DNA of 64,000 nucleotides from JANQSP01 sp965237565. GTDB taxonomy: Bacteria; Bdellovibrionota; Bdellovibrionia; Bdellovibrionales; UBA1609. A program made the translations under genes and the position numbers. The stretch is from the NCBI GenBank assembly GCA_965237565.1, contig OZ250145.1, forward strand, positions 310,001 to 374,000. The letters run 5' to 3'. The notes below the pieces were generated by a model. That model was not told where the DNA came from and made no database searches. It saw nothing but the letters and a program-made list of their open reading frames with translations. This document shows positions 1 to 8,220 of the stretch, piece by piece (within the stretch, counting starts at the first letter, position 1; every line of letters begins with the position of its first letter).

Positions 1-343
1 GGTAGGATAAATTTCCTATTAGAGAAGAATTCGAGATGAGATGGCGACTCCAAGAAAATTTTAAAAAATCTCCTTCCAACACATTTATTTTTTTATCCCT
101 CCAATAGCGACAAAGTATTTTATCTTTTTCAATCACACAAAAAGGAATTTTGAGAGACATAAGATCGTTTGTTAGAGCCCCCAAACCGGGGCCTACTTCC
201 ATAATGAATTGTGGCTTTATTTGCTTAAGAACAGACATAATTTTCTCGGATATGGAGGAATTGGTGAGAAAATTTTGTCCAAGAAATTTTTTGGGAGTAA
301 ATTTCAGTATTTCTATTTGCTTCTTAACAGTTTTTCTATCCAT
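1..343 (-). CDS. rsmA: RsmA/KsgA 16S rRNA dimethyladenosine transferase, 5' part only
   Basis: The window edge cuts this gene after 114 codons. RsmA uses S-adenosylmethionine to dimethylate two adjacent adenosines near the 3' end of 16S rRNA during small-subunit assembly. Visible motifs are the family signature FLGQNFL at residues 20-26, the SAM-binding loop EVGPGLGALT from residue 49, and GNLSY at residues 110-114 where the catalytic motif is normally N-[LI]-P-Y. The proline is therefore replaced by serine, a variation in an otherwise strict motif. The ATG at 341-343 lies 48 bases downstream of the tsaD stop on the same strand, so the two genes are probably cotranscribed. The C-terminal part is not visible. 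Confidence 0.85.
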   Translation of the reverse strand, partial: MDRKTVKKQIEILKFTPKKFLGQNFLTNSSISEKIMSVLKQIKPQFIMEVGPGLGALTNDLMSLKIPFCVIEKDKILCRYWRDKKINVLEGDFLKFSWSRHLISNSSLIGNLSY

Positions 344-391
344 AAATCTTTACATAAGAATACATTTCAGTATTTCTATTTTTTAAACCAT

Positions 392-1459
392 TTACATTTT
401 TACGATAAAATCCTCTGGCAAAGAATAGGGGGAACAATTGAGATGATGAGAAGAAATTTTATTTCTAGAAAAAAGACTGAACCCAGCTTGGGCAATCATC
501 GCTGCATTGTCTGTACAGTATCTCAAAGGCGGTACGATTAAGGGGATGCCTTTTTCCTTGGACCATTTCAGCCCTCTTTCCCGCAAACGAGAGTTTGCAC
601 TCACTCCTCCTGCCATCACGACAGATGCAAAATCAAATCTTTCTACACATTGATCCACTCTCATCATCATTTGATCCACAACAGCTTCTTGGTAATCAGC
701 ACAAAGCTGAGAAATAAGTTCTTTGTTGCTTTGCTGATCTTTTTGGAAAATTTGTTCTATATTTTCCTTCTGAATCAATTGAAGAGCCTTTGTCTTTAAG
801 CCAGAAAAACTAAAATCCAAGCTGTCTTTTTTCAATTTAAGGCGTGGAAAAACATATCTTCCGAGTTGCATCCCTTGAGAAAGACGGTCCACTTCCGCTC
901 CCCCTGGATAGGACAAGCCCAACGAACGAGCAAATTTGTCTAAAACCTCACCAGCCGCATCGTCTAGTGTTTTTCCAATCAAGTGATATTTTCCGAAATC
1001 TTCTACACGAAATAAAAATGTGTGCCCTCCGCTGGCAATGAGAGCCAAGAAAGGAAATTTCAATTCATCCGAACGAGGCCAATCAGAATCCCACAAAAAA
1101 GGAGAGAGAATGTGGCCCTCTATATGATTCACAGCTACATAAGGTTTTTGCAAGATCAAAGACAGTGTCTTTACGGTCACTAAGCCTACGATCAAAGAAC
1201 CCACGAGACCCGGCCGATTGGTAACAGCCAAACAATCGATTTCATCCCAAGACTTACCGAGTTGAGCTAAAGAATCTTCTATCAAAGGCAACAAATAATA
1301 GGCATGGTTTCGACTAGCCAACTCAGGCACCACTCCACCATAAGCTTGGTGAACAAAATCTTGGCTAGCTACTTGGTTGGATTCCACAAAGCCATCTTCT
1401 CTTACAATCGCTACAGATGTATCATCACAACTGGTCTCGACAGCCAGAATGCACTTCAT
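392..1459 (-). CDS. tsaD: tRNA N6-threonylcarbamoyladenosine transferase TsaD
   Basis: TsaD (Kae1/Qri7 family) transfers the threonylcarbamoyl group from threonylcarbamoyl-AMP to A37 of ANN-decoding tRNAs. The 355 residues match the usual family length. The protein opens with the ASKHA phosphate loop ILAVETSCDDTS. It carries the metal-binding HIEGH motif near residue 113, IASGGHT near residue 142, and a C-terminal VMAGGVSANSRLR segment. The start overlaps the upstream lipoprotein gene by four bases (ATGA), and rsmA follows. Its biosynthetic partner, the TsaC/Sua5-type synthase, is also in this window at 26247-27233, so both catalytic steps of t6A synthesis are represented. Confidence 0.95.
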   Translation of the reverse strand: MKCILAVETSCDDTSVAIVREDGFVESNQVASQDFVHQAYGGVVPELASRNHAYYLLPLIEDSLAQLGKSWDEIDCLAVTNRPGLVGSLIVGLVTVKTLSLILQKPYVAVNHIEGHILSPFLWDSDWPRSDELKFPFLALIASGGHTFLFRVEDFGKYHLIGKTLDDAAGEVLDKFARSLGLSYPGGAEVDRLSQGMQLGRYVFPRLKLKKDSLDFSFSGLKTKALQLIQKENIEQIFQKDQQSNKELISQLCADYQEAVVDQMMMRVDQCVERFDFASVVMAGGVSANSRLRERGLKWSKEKGIPLIVPPLRYCTDNAAMIAQAGFSLFSRNKISSHHLNCSPYSLPEDFIVKM

Positions 1460-2076
1460 GGGGATTTGGATTTTTTTATTCCATCTAATAATTTCTTAGC
1501 CCTTTTCGCCTCAGAACTTTTTGGAAATGAGACTACCACTTCGTTGAAAAACATCTTCGCTTCCTTCAACATTTTCAAATTGTAAAAACAACGACCGATC
1601 TGGAAAGTAGCTGCTTTATATAGCTTATTTTTTTTATTGTTTTCTCTATAAGATTGATAACTTACGATGGCCGACTTCCAGTCTTTATTTTTGAAAAACT
1701 CTTCAGCTTGTCGAAACAAATTTTCTGGAGACATCTTTTTATTTTTTTCTTTTAAGGCTGAAAAACGAGAATCTAGGTCCTTTATCAAATCCGAGAGGGT
1801 CTGTTCTAGTTTCTCTAGGCGATCTTCTTGTTTCTTAATGAAATTTTCCAATTGTCCTCGTAACCCACGCAAGCTGTTCTCCGTCTGAATCAACCTCTGA
1901 CTTTTTGGAACAACAGCAGGAGCTTTCTTTTTTTCTAAGTCATAGCTATTTTCCGGTTCTAGACGAATTTCTACTTCATCCGATTCTTTAAACTCCTCCT
2001 CAATATCTTGGCGCGTGAGCAAGCAAGAGTTGCTAGACAAAATGATGAACAGCAAAAGTAAAAAGTAAATTTTCAC
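1456..2076 (-). CDS. CpoB/YbgF-like lipoprotein with coiled coil and TPR
   Basis: This 206-residue protein has a type II signal peptide ending at a plausible lipobox (SSNSC, cysteine near residue 18). An acidic linker follows, then a coiled-coil segment at about residues 60-115 rich in E/K heptads, then a C-terminal TPR-like region (LFRQAEEFFKNKDWKSA and the following helices). This order is that of CpoB/YbgF, which acts with Tol-Pal in the periplasm and coordinates outer-membrane constriction with peptidoglycan synthesis. It lies two genes downstream of pal with four-base overlaps on both sides, which supports the call. It is shorter than E. coli CpoB and is lipidated rather than soluble, so the symbol is left empty. 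Confidence 0.72.
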   Translation of the reverse strand: MKIYFLLLLFIILSSNSCLLTRQDIEEEFKESDEVEIRLEPENSYDLEKKKAPAVVPKSQRLIQTENSLRGLRGQLENFIKKQEDRLEKLEQTLSDLIKDLDSRFSALKEKNKKMSPENLFRQAEEFFKNKDWKSAIVSYQSYRENNKKNKLYKAATFQIGRCFYNLKMLKEAKMFFNEVVVSFPKSSEAKRAKKLLDGIKKSKSP

Positions 2077-2372
2077 ATTCCCTCCCCTTTGAGTATTTTG
2101 AAGCGACTCAGATTCTCAGCCTTCTCCGCCCATTCGATTGCTTCATTGAAAAGCTGGCCAGCTGAAACATAATCCCTATAGCTAAACTCTTTCTCACCTT
2201 TTGTATAATAATTTAGAGCTTTCATCCAGTAAGATAGTGCATTTTTTCTAGCATTTGTCTTGCGGGCAGATTGAATCGCCGTTTGAGCCAGAGCATACTC
2301 CAGATAAGGGGGTTTGCTGATGCAAGCAAGCAGAAGAAACGAGCAAAAGGCCAAGGTCAAAAACTTCATCAA
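2073..2372 (-). CDS. Small lipoprotein, DUF4398-like
   Basis: This is a 99-residue protein with a short signal peptide and a lipobox (LLLAC, cysteine at residue 17). A helical domain follows in which residues such as YLEYALAQTAIQSAR and the later YWMKALNYYTKGEKEF resemble the DUF4398 family of helical lipoproteins found beside OmpA/Pal genes. It overlaps pal upstream and the CpoB-like gene downstream by four bases each, so it is translationally coupled within the Pal cluster. A structural or envelope-integrity role is inferred from context only. No catalytic motif is visible. Confidence 0.68.
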   Translation of the reverse strand: MMKFLTLAFCSFLLLACISKPPYLEYALAQTAIQSARKTNARKNALSYWMKALNYYTKGEKEFSYRDYVSAGQLFNEAIEWAEKAENLSRFKILKGEGM

Positions 2373-2851
2373 TAAATAGGAACGAAATTTACTCGACGAT
2401 TTTTGGAAAAATTCACGCTGGAAATGGGTTGTTCCTCTCCATAGCTAACCGCTGAGAGCTTGCTTGCCGAAATGCCATTTTCGATCAAGAAATTCTTAAC
2501 GGCCTCAGCTCTTCTACGGCCCAAGCCAATATTATAAGATTCCGAACCCATACTGTCGCAATGACCTTCCAACTCAACACTCCGTACATCAGACTTGGAA
2601 CGAATCCAACGAATGTTCGCCAGAAGCATCTGCTTTGTTTTTTCTGATAAAGTAGATTGATCGTAGGAAAAATAAACGGTGCTTAAACCGGTAATGATTC
2701 CGCTATCGCTACCCTTGCTGTCCGAATCAATATCTTGTGAGGAAATATCCGCACTGCCCGGACCAACAAATTTATTCGGGTCCTTCTTTTTAAAACTAGC
2801 ACAAGAAACCAATAGAAAAGAAACTACTGTAAACGAAATCAAGTTCGACAT
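2369..2851 (-). CDS. pal: Peptidoglycan-associated lipoprotein Pal (OmpA-like domain)
   Basis: This 160-residue lipoprotein has a lipobox at LLVSC. A linker of about 40 residues rich in S and D comes next, then an OmpA-like peptidoglycan-binding domain from about residue 58. Diagnostic residues are VYFSYDQSTL, the strand motif VELEGHCDSMGSE, the GLGRRRAEAVKNFL helix and a terminal NRRVNFVPI. The aspartate and arginine that bind diaminopimelate are conserved. The GGGGGG stretch six bases before the ATG is a G-rich Shine-Dalgarno. Pal tethers the outer membrane to the cell wall. Unusually, no tolQRAB genes are adjacent; only the CpoB-like gene is kept nearby. Confidence 0.93.
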   Translation of the reverse strand: MSNLISFTVVSFLLVSCASFKKKDPNKFVGPGSADISSQDIDSDSKGSDSGIITGLSTVYFSYDQSTLSEKTKQMLLANIRWIRSKSDVRSVELEGHCDSMGSESYNIGLGRRRAEAVKNFLIENGISASKLSAVSYGEEQPISSVNFSKNRRVNFVPIY

Positions 2852-2919
2852 TATCTGCCCCCCGTTTAATTCTGTAATTGTAAGCCCAAAACAAAGGCTA
2901 TAAAAACACTACCATATCT

Positions 2920-2947
2920 ATACTATCGGAATAGATGGGAATCTCAA
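2920..2947 (-). promoter_or_regulatory. Candidate sigma70-type promoter for the pal operon
   Basis: On the minus strand TTGAGA is followed after 16 bases by TAGTAT, about 70 bases upstream of the pal start. The -35 matches consensus at four to five positions and the -10 at four. This is the best pair I could find in the 148-base gap between the divergent genes; the assignment is by eye. Confidence 0.3.
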
Positions 2948-3007
2948 CTCGAACACTGCAAAAAAACATTGTTTCTTGACTTTTTGGGTCAAGGCCTAAA
3001 TGATTCG

Positions 3008-3023
3008 CCCCCTAAGAAGGGGG
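3008..3023 (+). promoter_or_regulatory. GC stem-loop overlapping the likely ribosome-binding site
   Basis: CCCCCT-AAGA-AGGGGG is a perfect 6-bp stem with a 4-base loop, followed by TTT. The 3' arm contains the G-rich Shine-Dalgarno nine bases before the ATG at 3033. In RNA it would hide that site or act as a weak terminator. Confidence 0.45.
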
Positions 3024-3032
3024 TTTCTAGGT

Positions 3033-3539
3033 ATGCCGGCATCCGAAAACAATGAAACCAGTTGGATTAGAAGCTTGGTTCGTCTAGAGCAAAATATGGA
3101 AGCTTCAGGGCAGATTTCTTTACCAGAAATGAGCCCCTCAACAGAGCAACTAGCTGAACACACTATAGAATTTATGCGTCAATTGCGGACAGCCTTCACC
3201 ACTAGTTGTGCTGTTTTCAATCACATGAAAGGATTTTTGGGCAGTTTGAGAATTTATGGAATTGCGGGTACGGAAGCTGACTTTATGCTTTTTCGAAACG
3301 GACACAAGTTGATTTTTTCTGTCAAAGAGCCTGGTCTGATTTGTGTTCGCATGAGCTTTAATGATCAACTACTAAATACGAAAAAAGACGACTCCCATCA
3401 GCAGCAACCAGCTGATTTTATCAAAGGAGAGTGGGGACCTTTCAATGAGCTCAAATGGGAGTACAACGGCCGATCCATCAACATCGATTATCTGATTCGT
3501 TACTATATGACTGGATTCGTAAAAAACAGCGTGAAGTAG
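3033..3539 (+). CDS. Conserved-looking protein of unknown function
   Basis: The product is 168 residues from the ATG at 3033. An in-frame ATG at 3000 would add 11 residues. I prefer 3033 because the extra residues would be encoded by the GC hairpin at 3008-3023, and because a TTGACT box at 2976-2981 would place a transcription start between the two ATGs. No signal peptide, membrane segment or catalytic motif is apparent. The N-terminal half is helical and polar; the second half alternates hydrophobic residues as beta strands would (LRIYGIAGTEADFMLF, KLIFSVKEPGLICVRM), suggesting a compact alpha/beta cytoplasmic domain. It is a single gene, divergent from pal and convergent with the gene ending at 3544. 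I do not recognise the family. Confidence 0.6.
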   Translation: MPASENNETSWIRSLVRLEQNMEASGQISLPEMSPSTEQLAEHTIEFMRQLRTAFTTSCAVFNHMKGFLGSLRIYGIAGTEADFMLFRNGHKLIFSVKEPGLICVRMSFNDQLLNTKKDDSHQQQPADFIKGEWGPFNELKWEYNGRSINIDYLIRYYMTGFVKNSVK

Positions 3540-3543
3540 TTTT

Positions 3544-3981
3544 TTACAGCGAAGATTCTTGGTCCGTTCTTTTGGGTTTCGAGTAATTCACAAAATTGAT
3601 TTCTTCGAAGGGAGATTCTCCAAATTGAAAAGCCTGCTGAGCCTCTGGAGAAGAGCTTTTCTTTTCCTGAGGGCTAAGCTCTTTCATTGCAACTTTTTGT
3701 TTTAACACCAAGCCTCGGTCCAAATCTTTTTCCAGCTGTTTGCATAAAGTATCTGCCTTTTTTAAGAGCCACTCTAGTTTCTCTGTCTTTTTTATGAAAA
3801 CAGACATTTGGCGATGAACTTGATCATCCACTTTTAAAGACAAGGTCTCCAGTTCACTCATTTTTTTTCTTAGAACCTGCAAACCTGTGCTGAGCCTAGA
3901 ATCTTTTTTCAAAAATTGATCCCATATCAAAAAAAAGGCGAAGCAAAAAAAGGCAATGATGATACCACTTGTGAAGACCAA
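3544..3981 (-). CDS. Membrane-anchored coiled-coil protein, unknown function
   Basis: This 145-residue protein has one N-terminal transmembrane helix (about residues 4-21). A long charged helix predicted as coiled coil follows (about 30-100, with repeated L/K/E heptads such as LETLSLKVDDQVHRQM), then a disordered tail rich in S, P, E and K. Its topology is N-terminal anchor with a cytoplasmic or periplasmic rod. It lies 93 bases downstream of aspC on the same strand and ends five bases from the convergent gene. No enzymatic motif is visible; a scaffold role is only a guess from architecture. Confidence 0.6.
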   Translation of the reverse strand: MVFTSGIIIAFFCFAFFLIWDQFLKKDSRLSTGLQVLRKKMSELETLSLKVDDQVHRQMSVFIKKTEKLEWLLKKADTLCKQLEKDLDRGLVLKQKVAMKELSPQEKKSSSPEAQQAFQFGESPFEEINFVNYSKPKRTDQESSL

Positions 3982-4074
3982 AACGAGACCTCCTTATAAC
4001 ACTCTCAATCTCCATTAGAACAAGATCACATGAGAAGCTCAACAGGTCACAAGTCGTGATTCTTAAAAACCCGT

Positions 4075-5274
4075 CTAGGAAAGAGCGGATGTAAAATCCT
4101 TAACTCTTTCAGTGGCCTTAGCAAATAGGGTAGCATCCACAGCAAAGTGAATACGTATATACCCAGGATAATTAAATGCCTCTCCGGGGACACAAAGAAC
4201 AAGCTTTTCTTTGAGAAGAGCTTCCGCAAAATCTGCAGAGGAGTGAATGTCTTGGCCTTTGAAAGAACTGCCGAGCAACTTTTTGATTCCAAACCAAAGA
4301 TAAAAGGCCCCTTGCGGAGGAAAAACATCCAGAGAATCTATGCCACTGAAAAGATCAAGAGCCAAATTTTTTGTTTGAATGAGCATTGTTCTGATTTGCT
4401 CCAATTCTTCATCACAGTTTCTTAGCGCCCAAGCGACCGCTTCTTGTGAAATGGAACTGGCGCAACTCACAGACTGACTTTGAAATTTGGACATCGCCTT
4501 TATGATATCTTCATTCCCGACAGCCCATCCCACTCTCCACCCAGGCATGGAATAGTTTTTTGATACAGCATTGATGCATAAAACACGCTCCTTTAGGTCT
4601 GGACAAGCTTGTAAAAGGTGGGGAGCCAAAGGATTCGTAAAACAAAGTCGATTGTAAATATCGTCACTGAAAACATAAATATGAGGGTTTTCCCTTAACA
4701 CTTCGCCAATGGCTTTCAATTCCTCAAAAGTAAAAACCGCTCCGGAGGGATTGTTTGGAGAATTGAGTATCAATATTTTGGACTTTTTGCTGATGTGTTT
4801 TCTGAGTTGATCGGACCCGAGTTTGAACTGTTGTTCAGGGGTGGTTGGAATGGGAACAAGGCACCCCTTTGCCAATTCCACCATAGAGGGATAGCTCACC
4901 CAGTGGGGAGTGGGAATCAAAACTTCCTCTCCGGGATCACAAAGCGATTGAATGGCAGAAAACAAAACAAATTTTGCTCCAATGGAAACCGTAACTTGAG
5001 AGGCTTCGACGGAAAGGCCTAAGCATTTTTTTGTGTCAAAGGCGATGCTCTCCCTTATTTTTTGGCTTCCATTTGCTGGTGTGTATTTTGTATGGCCTTC
5101 TTGAATGGCTTTTATCCCTGCTTCACAAATAGAAGCCGGAGTCGCCCAAGTGGGTTCTCCAACGGACAAGGAAATGACATCTGCTCCCTCTCTTTTTAGT
5201 TTCTGTCCCCGAGCCATCAAGTCCATCACAACTGAGGGTTTTAGTTTTCGAGAACGATCGGACAACATTTTCAT
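4075..5274 (-). CDS. aspC: Class I PLP aminotransferase, probably aspartate aminotransferase
   Basis: This 399-residue fold-type I aminotransferase most resembles the Igamma/Ibeta aspartate aminotransferases found in many bacteria. The start LSVGEPTWATP, the NSPNNPSGAVF motif, the YVFSDDIYNRL segment with the PLP-contacting aspartate and tyrosine, and SKNYSMPGWRVGW with the Schiff-base lysine are all present. The C-terminal YIRIHFA keeps the carboxylate-binding arginine. It makes aspartate or glutamate by transamination in the cytoplasm. Its ATG overlaps the coaD stop by four bases, so rsmD, coaD and aspC form a coupled unit. Substrate choice (aspartate, aromatic or prephenate) cannot be fixed from sequence reading alone. 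Confidence 0.87.
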   Translation of the reverse strand: MKMLSDRSRKLKPSVVMDLMARGQKLKREGADVISLSVGEPTWATPASICEAGIKAIQEGHTKYTPANGSQKIRESIAFDTKKCLGLSVEASQVTVSIGAKFVLFSAIQSLCDPGEEVLIPTPHWVSYPSMVELAKGCLVPIPTTPEQQFKLGSDQLRKHISKKSKILILNSPNNPSGAVFTFEELKAIGEVLRENPHIYVFSDDIYNRLCFTNPLAPHLLQACPDLKERVLCINAVSKNYSMPGWRVGWAVGNEDIIKAMSKFQSQSVSCASSISQEAVAWALRNCDEELEQIRTMLIQTKNLALDLFSGIDSLDVFPPQGAFYLWFGIKKLLGSSFKGQDIHSSADFAEALLKEKLVLCVPGEAFNYPGYIRIHFAVDATLFAKATERVKDFTSALS

Positions 5275-5771
5275 TTCCTATTCCTTGCAAACTTATTCTT
5301 TAAGTAATCGCTTACAGGTTGGGGAACCCACTCACTGAGATCACGGTTATGAGAGGCCAAATCCTTAACGATTTGAGAAGACAAATGAATGTATTCTGGG
5401 TGAGTAAAGACAACAAAAGTTTCACAGTCTGGAAAAAGTTTTTTATTAGCCATAGCCATTTTCATTTCATGTTCAAAATCAGAGGCACAACGAATCCCTC
5501 TGATAATCACTTGAATATCATGTTTGCGAGCGTAATCAACCGTCAGCCCCTCATAGGAGGACACCTGTATATGTTCTGCATTTTTAAGGCTCAGTTGCAC
5601 CAATTCGAGACGCTCCTTCAGTGAAAACAAATACTCCTTTTGAAAAGCCGTCGTGACCAACACAATCAGAGGATCAAAAAAAACTTTCAATCGATCAATG
5701 AGGGCAATATGACCTTTTGTAATGGGGTCGAAACTTCCGGGATAAATAGCTGGCCATTTTTTAGACTTCAT
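5271..5771 (-). CDS. coaD: Phosphopantetheine adenylyltransferase CoaD
   Basis: CoaD transfers AMP from ATP to 4'-phosphopantetheine, the penultimate step of coenzyme A synthesis. From the ATG at 5769-5771 the product is 166 residues, the family length. A longer upstream frame exists but would add 38 residues that lie within rsmD. The nucleotidyltransferase motif AIYPGSFDPITKGHIAL (TxGH) is at the N terminus, RGIRCASDFEHEM lies mid-protein, and the ISS-type nucleotide-binding motif appears as HLSSQIVKDLA. The start overlaps the rsmD end by 11 bases and the stop overlaps the aspC start by four. Confidence 0.95.
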   Translation of the reverse strand: MKSKKWPAIYPGSFDPITKGHIALIDRLKVFFDPLIVLVTTAFQKEYLFSLKERLELVQLSLKNAEHIQVSSYEGLTVDYARKHDIQVIIRGIRCASDFEHEMKMAMANKKLFPDCETFVVFTHPEYIHLSSQIVKDLASHNRDLSEWVPQPVSDYLKNKFARNRK

Positions 5772-6363
5772 TTTTTCCGCCTTTATCCTTTCCACTTCTG
5801 TTCCTTTCGCCCTTTTCAAATCTATAAAACAAGACTTTCTTATCACCAAATCCCTTTTGAGTAAATGAATGATAGGATTCACCACAGGAGGGAACTTTTT
5901 CGAAGGCGGAAATCTCTAGTACGAAAAGGCTTCCCTCCTTGAGAACTTGTGAAGTTTTTAGATGATCCAAAATTTTTTGTCCCAACTTTTTTTCAAAAGG
6001 AGGATCGGCAAAAATGAGATCAAAGCCTTCTCCCTCATAGGAGGATAAAAACCGAAAAACATCTTTTTTCTCTACTCGCAGGGGAGAGCAAATTCTTAAA
6101 ATTTGTGCATTCTTTTTAATAATTTGGATGGATTTTCTACTGGAATCAACAAGTGTCACTTCTTTTGACCCTCTAGAGAGGGCTTCAAAGGCCAAATTCC
6201 CAGTACCGGAAAAAAGATCCAATACTCTGTCAAAACATAGATCTCGACGTGAAACCAAGGTATCGAAAACGGAAGTCTTCACACGGTCTGTCATGGGACG
6301 GATAGTACTTGTTGAAAAGTGACACAAGCGACGACCTTTTAAAATTCCAGAGATGATTCTCAT
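5761..6363 (-). CDS. rsmD: 16S rRNA (guanine966-N2)-methyltransferase RsmD
   Basis: RsmD methylates G966 in helix 31 of 16S rRNA with SAM. The 200 residues fit the family. It begins MRIISGILKGRRL, typical of RsmD, then RPMTDRVKTSVFDTL, the SAM-binding DLFSGTGNLAFEALSRG, the acidic loop VTLVDSS, and the catalytic DLIFADPPF. It is positioned next to coaD, the most common neighbour of rsmD in bacteria. The lysine-rich C-terminal tail overlaps coaD by 11 bases. Confidence 0.95.
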   Translation of the reverse strand: MRIISGILKGRRLCHFSTSTIRPMTDRVKTSVFDTLVSRRDLCFDRVLDLFSGTGNLAFEALSRGSKEVTLVDSSRKSIQIIKKNAQILRICSPLRVEKKDVFRFLSSYEGEGFDLIFADPPFEKKLGQKILDHLKTSQVLKEGSLFVLEISAFEKVPSCGESYHSFTQKGFGDKKVLFYRFEKGERNRSGKDKGGKNEV

Positions 6364-6369
6364 TTTTTA

Positions 6370-6741
6370 TTACCAACACATGTCCTTTCCAAGAAAAAGT
6401 AAATCTTCAGCTTGATTGAAGAGTTGGATGATATCATGAAATGGTTTACTCACAAATAAATCTACGCCCTTCATGGGAGCTAAACGAGAAAATTTTCTGT
6501 GTGCAGACATCATCACCACCTTCTCTTTATTTTTCTTACCCATTTTTTTCAACAAAGAAATGCCATCCAGACCGGGAAGGCAAATATCTAAAAAAACAAG
6601 CTGAGGTTGAAAAGATTGCCAAGTTTTCAAAGCGGAAAGACCATTTGATTCCATTCTAACATCGTGCTTGCGAGATTGGGCGATACGAAATAGACACTCT
6701 CTGATTAGTTTTTCATCATCTATTATCAATATTTTCATCAT
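6370..6741 (-). CDS. Single-domain response regulator (CheY-like receiver)
   Basis: The product is 123 residues from the ATG at 6741 and consists only of a receiver domain. The acidic pair is IDDEKL at the N terminus, the phospho-acceptor aspartate is in VFLDICLPGLDG, the switch serine is in VMMSAHRKF, and the conserved lysine is in FVSKPFHD. There is no output domain, so it must act by protein contact or phosphotransfer. It starts one base after the stop of the histidine kinase gene, which makes the kinase its cognate partner. The stop lies six bases before rsmD. Confidence 0.85.
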   Translation of the reverse strand: MMKILIIDDEKLIRECLFRIAQSRKHDVRMESNGLSALKTWQSFQPQLVFLDICLPGLDGISLLKKMGKKNKEKVVMMSAHRKFSRLAPMKGVDLFVSKPFHDIIQLFNQAEDLLFLGKDMCW

Positions 6742-6742
6742 T

Positions 6743-8209
6743 CTATAATTCCGCACAATTTTTTTCAGTTGAATGAGTTTTCAAAGGCAAACGAAGAGTG
6801 AAACAAGCACCTCCTGAAGAGGGAGCAGAAAGCTTCAAACTGCCATCGAATCTTTCTACAATTGTTCGACTGATACTGAGTCCCAGTCCCGTCCCTTTCT
6901 CTTTTTGCTTAGTCGTAAAAAAAGGCTTAAAAATTGATGATTCATGCACCAGTTCAACTCCCTTCCCATTATCTTCCACACATAAGATGGCTTCTGTCTC
7001 TGAACAAAACACACGCAGACTGACTTTTCCATCAAAAGAAGGAAGGCAGGAAACAGCTTGGCAAGCATTTTTGACCAAATTGAAAATAACCTGTTGGAGC
7101 AAACAGGGCTGAACTTTTACAAAAACAGGTTCTTTGGAAAAATGCACGCTTACCTGCGAGCTATAAGTGATAGATTTTAAAAAAGGTAGAGTGTTTTGAG
7201 TGATCACATTCAGATTACAAATCTGAAGCTGACCGTTGGAACTGGAAAAATCTAGAAGATTGGAAATAATTTTTTGAGAACGTAAGATCCCTTCAGCAAT
7301 AGCCTTCATGTCTCCTGTCATGGAAGTTTTTAACTCTTTCGAATGAAGAAGCCATTGCACCATGGACAAAACACCGGTGAGAGGATTGTTCAATTTATGG
7401 GCCAATGTTTCCCCCAGCTTTCCTATTGCTACCATTTTTTCGTTATGAACCATTTGGCTTCTTAAGGACAATGATTCTGTCACATCCGAATAATAGTAGA
7501 TACTGTAATTTGTTTTCTTAAGAGATACGGAGTAACGATCTCTTTTAAAAGTCCGACCTTTTTTTTGAAGAATCTTTTTTTCCAAAATATCCCCTTTGAG
7601 AGAGAAGTCCGTAAAAATATTGTTGGCATTACTGATACTATTGTTTTCATCCATTATAGCTAATGGTTCATTCAGCCCATTGAAAGTTGCCATCCAGAGA
7701 TTTGAGCTAGTTCGCAAGTGCTCCTCTAGGAGCAAACGATCCACACAAGCTTGAAAAAATTTAATATGAGATTCGCAAAAGGCCAATAATCCTTCCAAAT
7801 TTTTTGCAAAAACTTCTATGAATAAACAAACACGGTGATTGACCCCGCTCCTGCAAGTGAGAATGGGAAGAGAGATAATATTTTGAAAAGGCCGACCCAG
7901 CTCATTAGCCAAATATTGGCTATCTTCACGATTTTTTACTCTTATTTTTTTTAGTTGTGGCCAATGAACTTGCGAACGTTTTCGATAAATTCTATTTTTT
8001 CCGGATTTGATACATTGAAGGAGACCAAAATGACCGGAGTTCCAACAAAAAACAAAGCTCCCGGTCCGAAACTGGGAAGCCATTTTTTTATGAAGAATCG
8101 ATAAAAATTCCTCAACGGTTTGGCTACAAAACAAATGATCAAACAAGAGAGTCTGGGAGCGGGTGAACCGAACACCACCCATTATAGATTTTTGCTTGGA
8201 AGCTGACAT
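6743..8209 (-). CDS. Hybrid-less sensor histidine kinase (GAF-like, PAS-like, HisKA, HATPase)
   Basis: This is a soluble 488-residue kinase with no obvious membrane helix. Residues 1-170 look like a GAF-type sensory domain and about 170-250 like a PAS domain (WMATFNGLNEPLAIMDENN). Residues 255-330 are HisKA with phospho-histidine in LAHKLNNPLTGVLS. The ATPase domain has the N box NLVKNACQAV, the G1 box VEDNGKGVEL, the F region IFKPFFTTK and the G2 box KGTGLGLSISRTIV. Nitrogen-regulator NtrB-like kinases use similar H boxes. The signal is unknown. The start at 8209 lacks a clear Shine-Dalgarno; another ATG is at 8182. Three TTTTAGAAC boxes lie just upstream. Confidence 0.85.
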   Translation of the reverse strand: MSASKQKSIMGGVRFTRSQTLLFDHLFCSQTVEEFLSILHKKMASQFRTGSFVFCWNSGHFGLLQCIKSGKNRIYRKRSQVHWPQLKKIRVKNREDSQYLANELGRPFQNIISLPILTCRSGVNHRVCLFIEVFAKNLEGLLAFCESHIKFFQACVDRLLLEEHLRTSSNLWMATFNGLNEPLAIMDENNSISNANNIFTDFSLKGDILEKKILQKKGRTFKRDRYSVSLKKTNYSIYYYSDVTESLSLRSQMVHNEKMVAIGKLGETLAHKLNNPLTGVLSMVQWLLHSKELKTSMTGDMKAIAEGILRSQKIISNLLDFSSSNGQLQICNLNVITQNTLPFLKSITYSSQVSVHFSKEPVFVKVQPCLLQQVIFNLVKNACQAVSCLPSFDGKVSLRVFCSETEAILCVEDNGKGVELVHESSIFKPFFTTKQKEKGTGLGLSISRTIVERFDGSLKLSAPSSGGACFTLRLPLKTHSTEKNCAEL

Positions 8210-8220
8210 AAGAATTCTCA

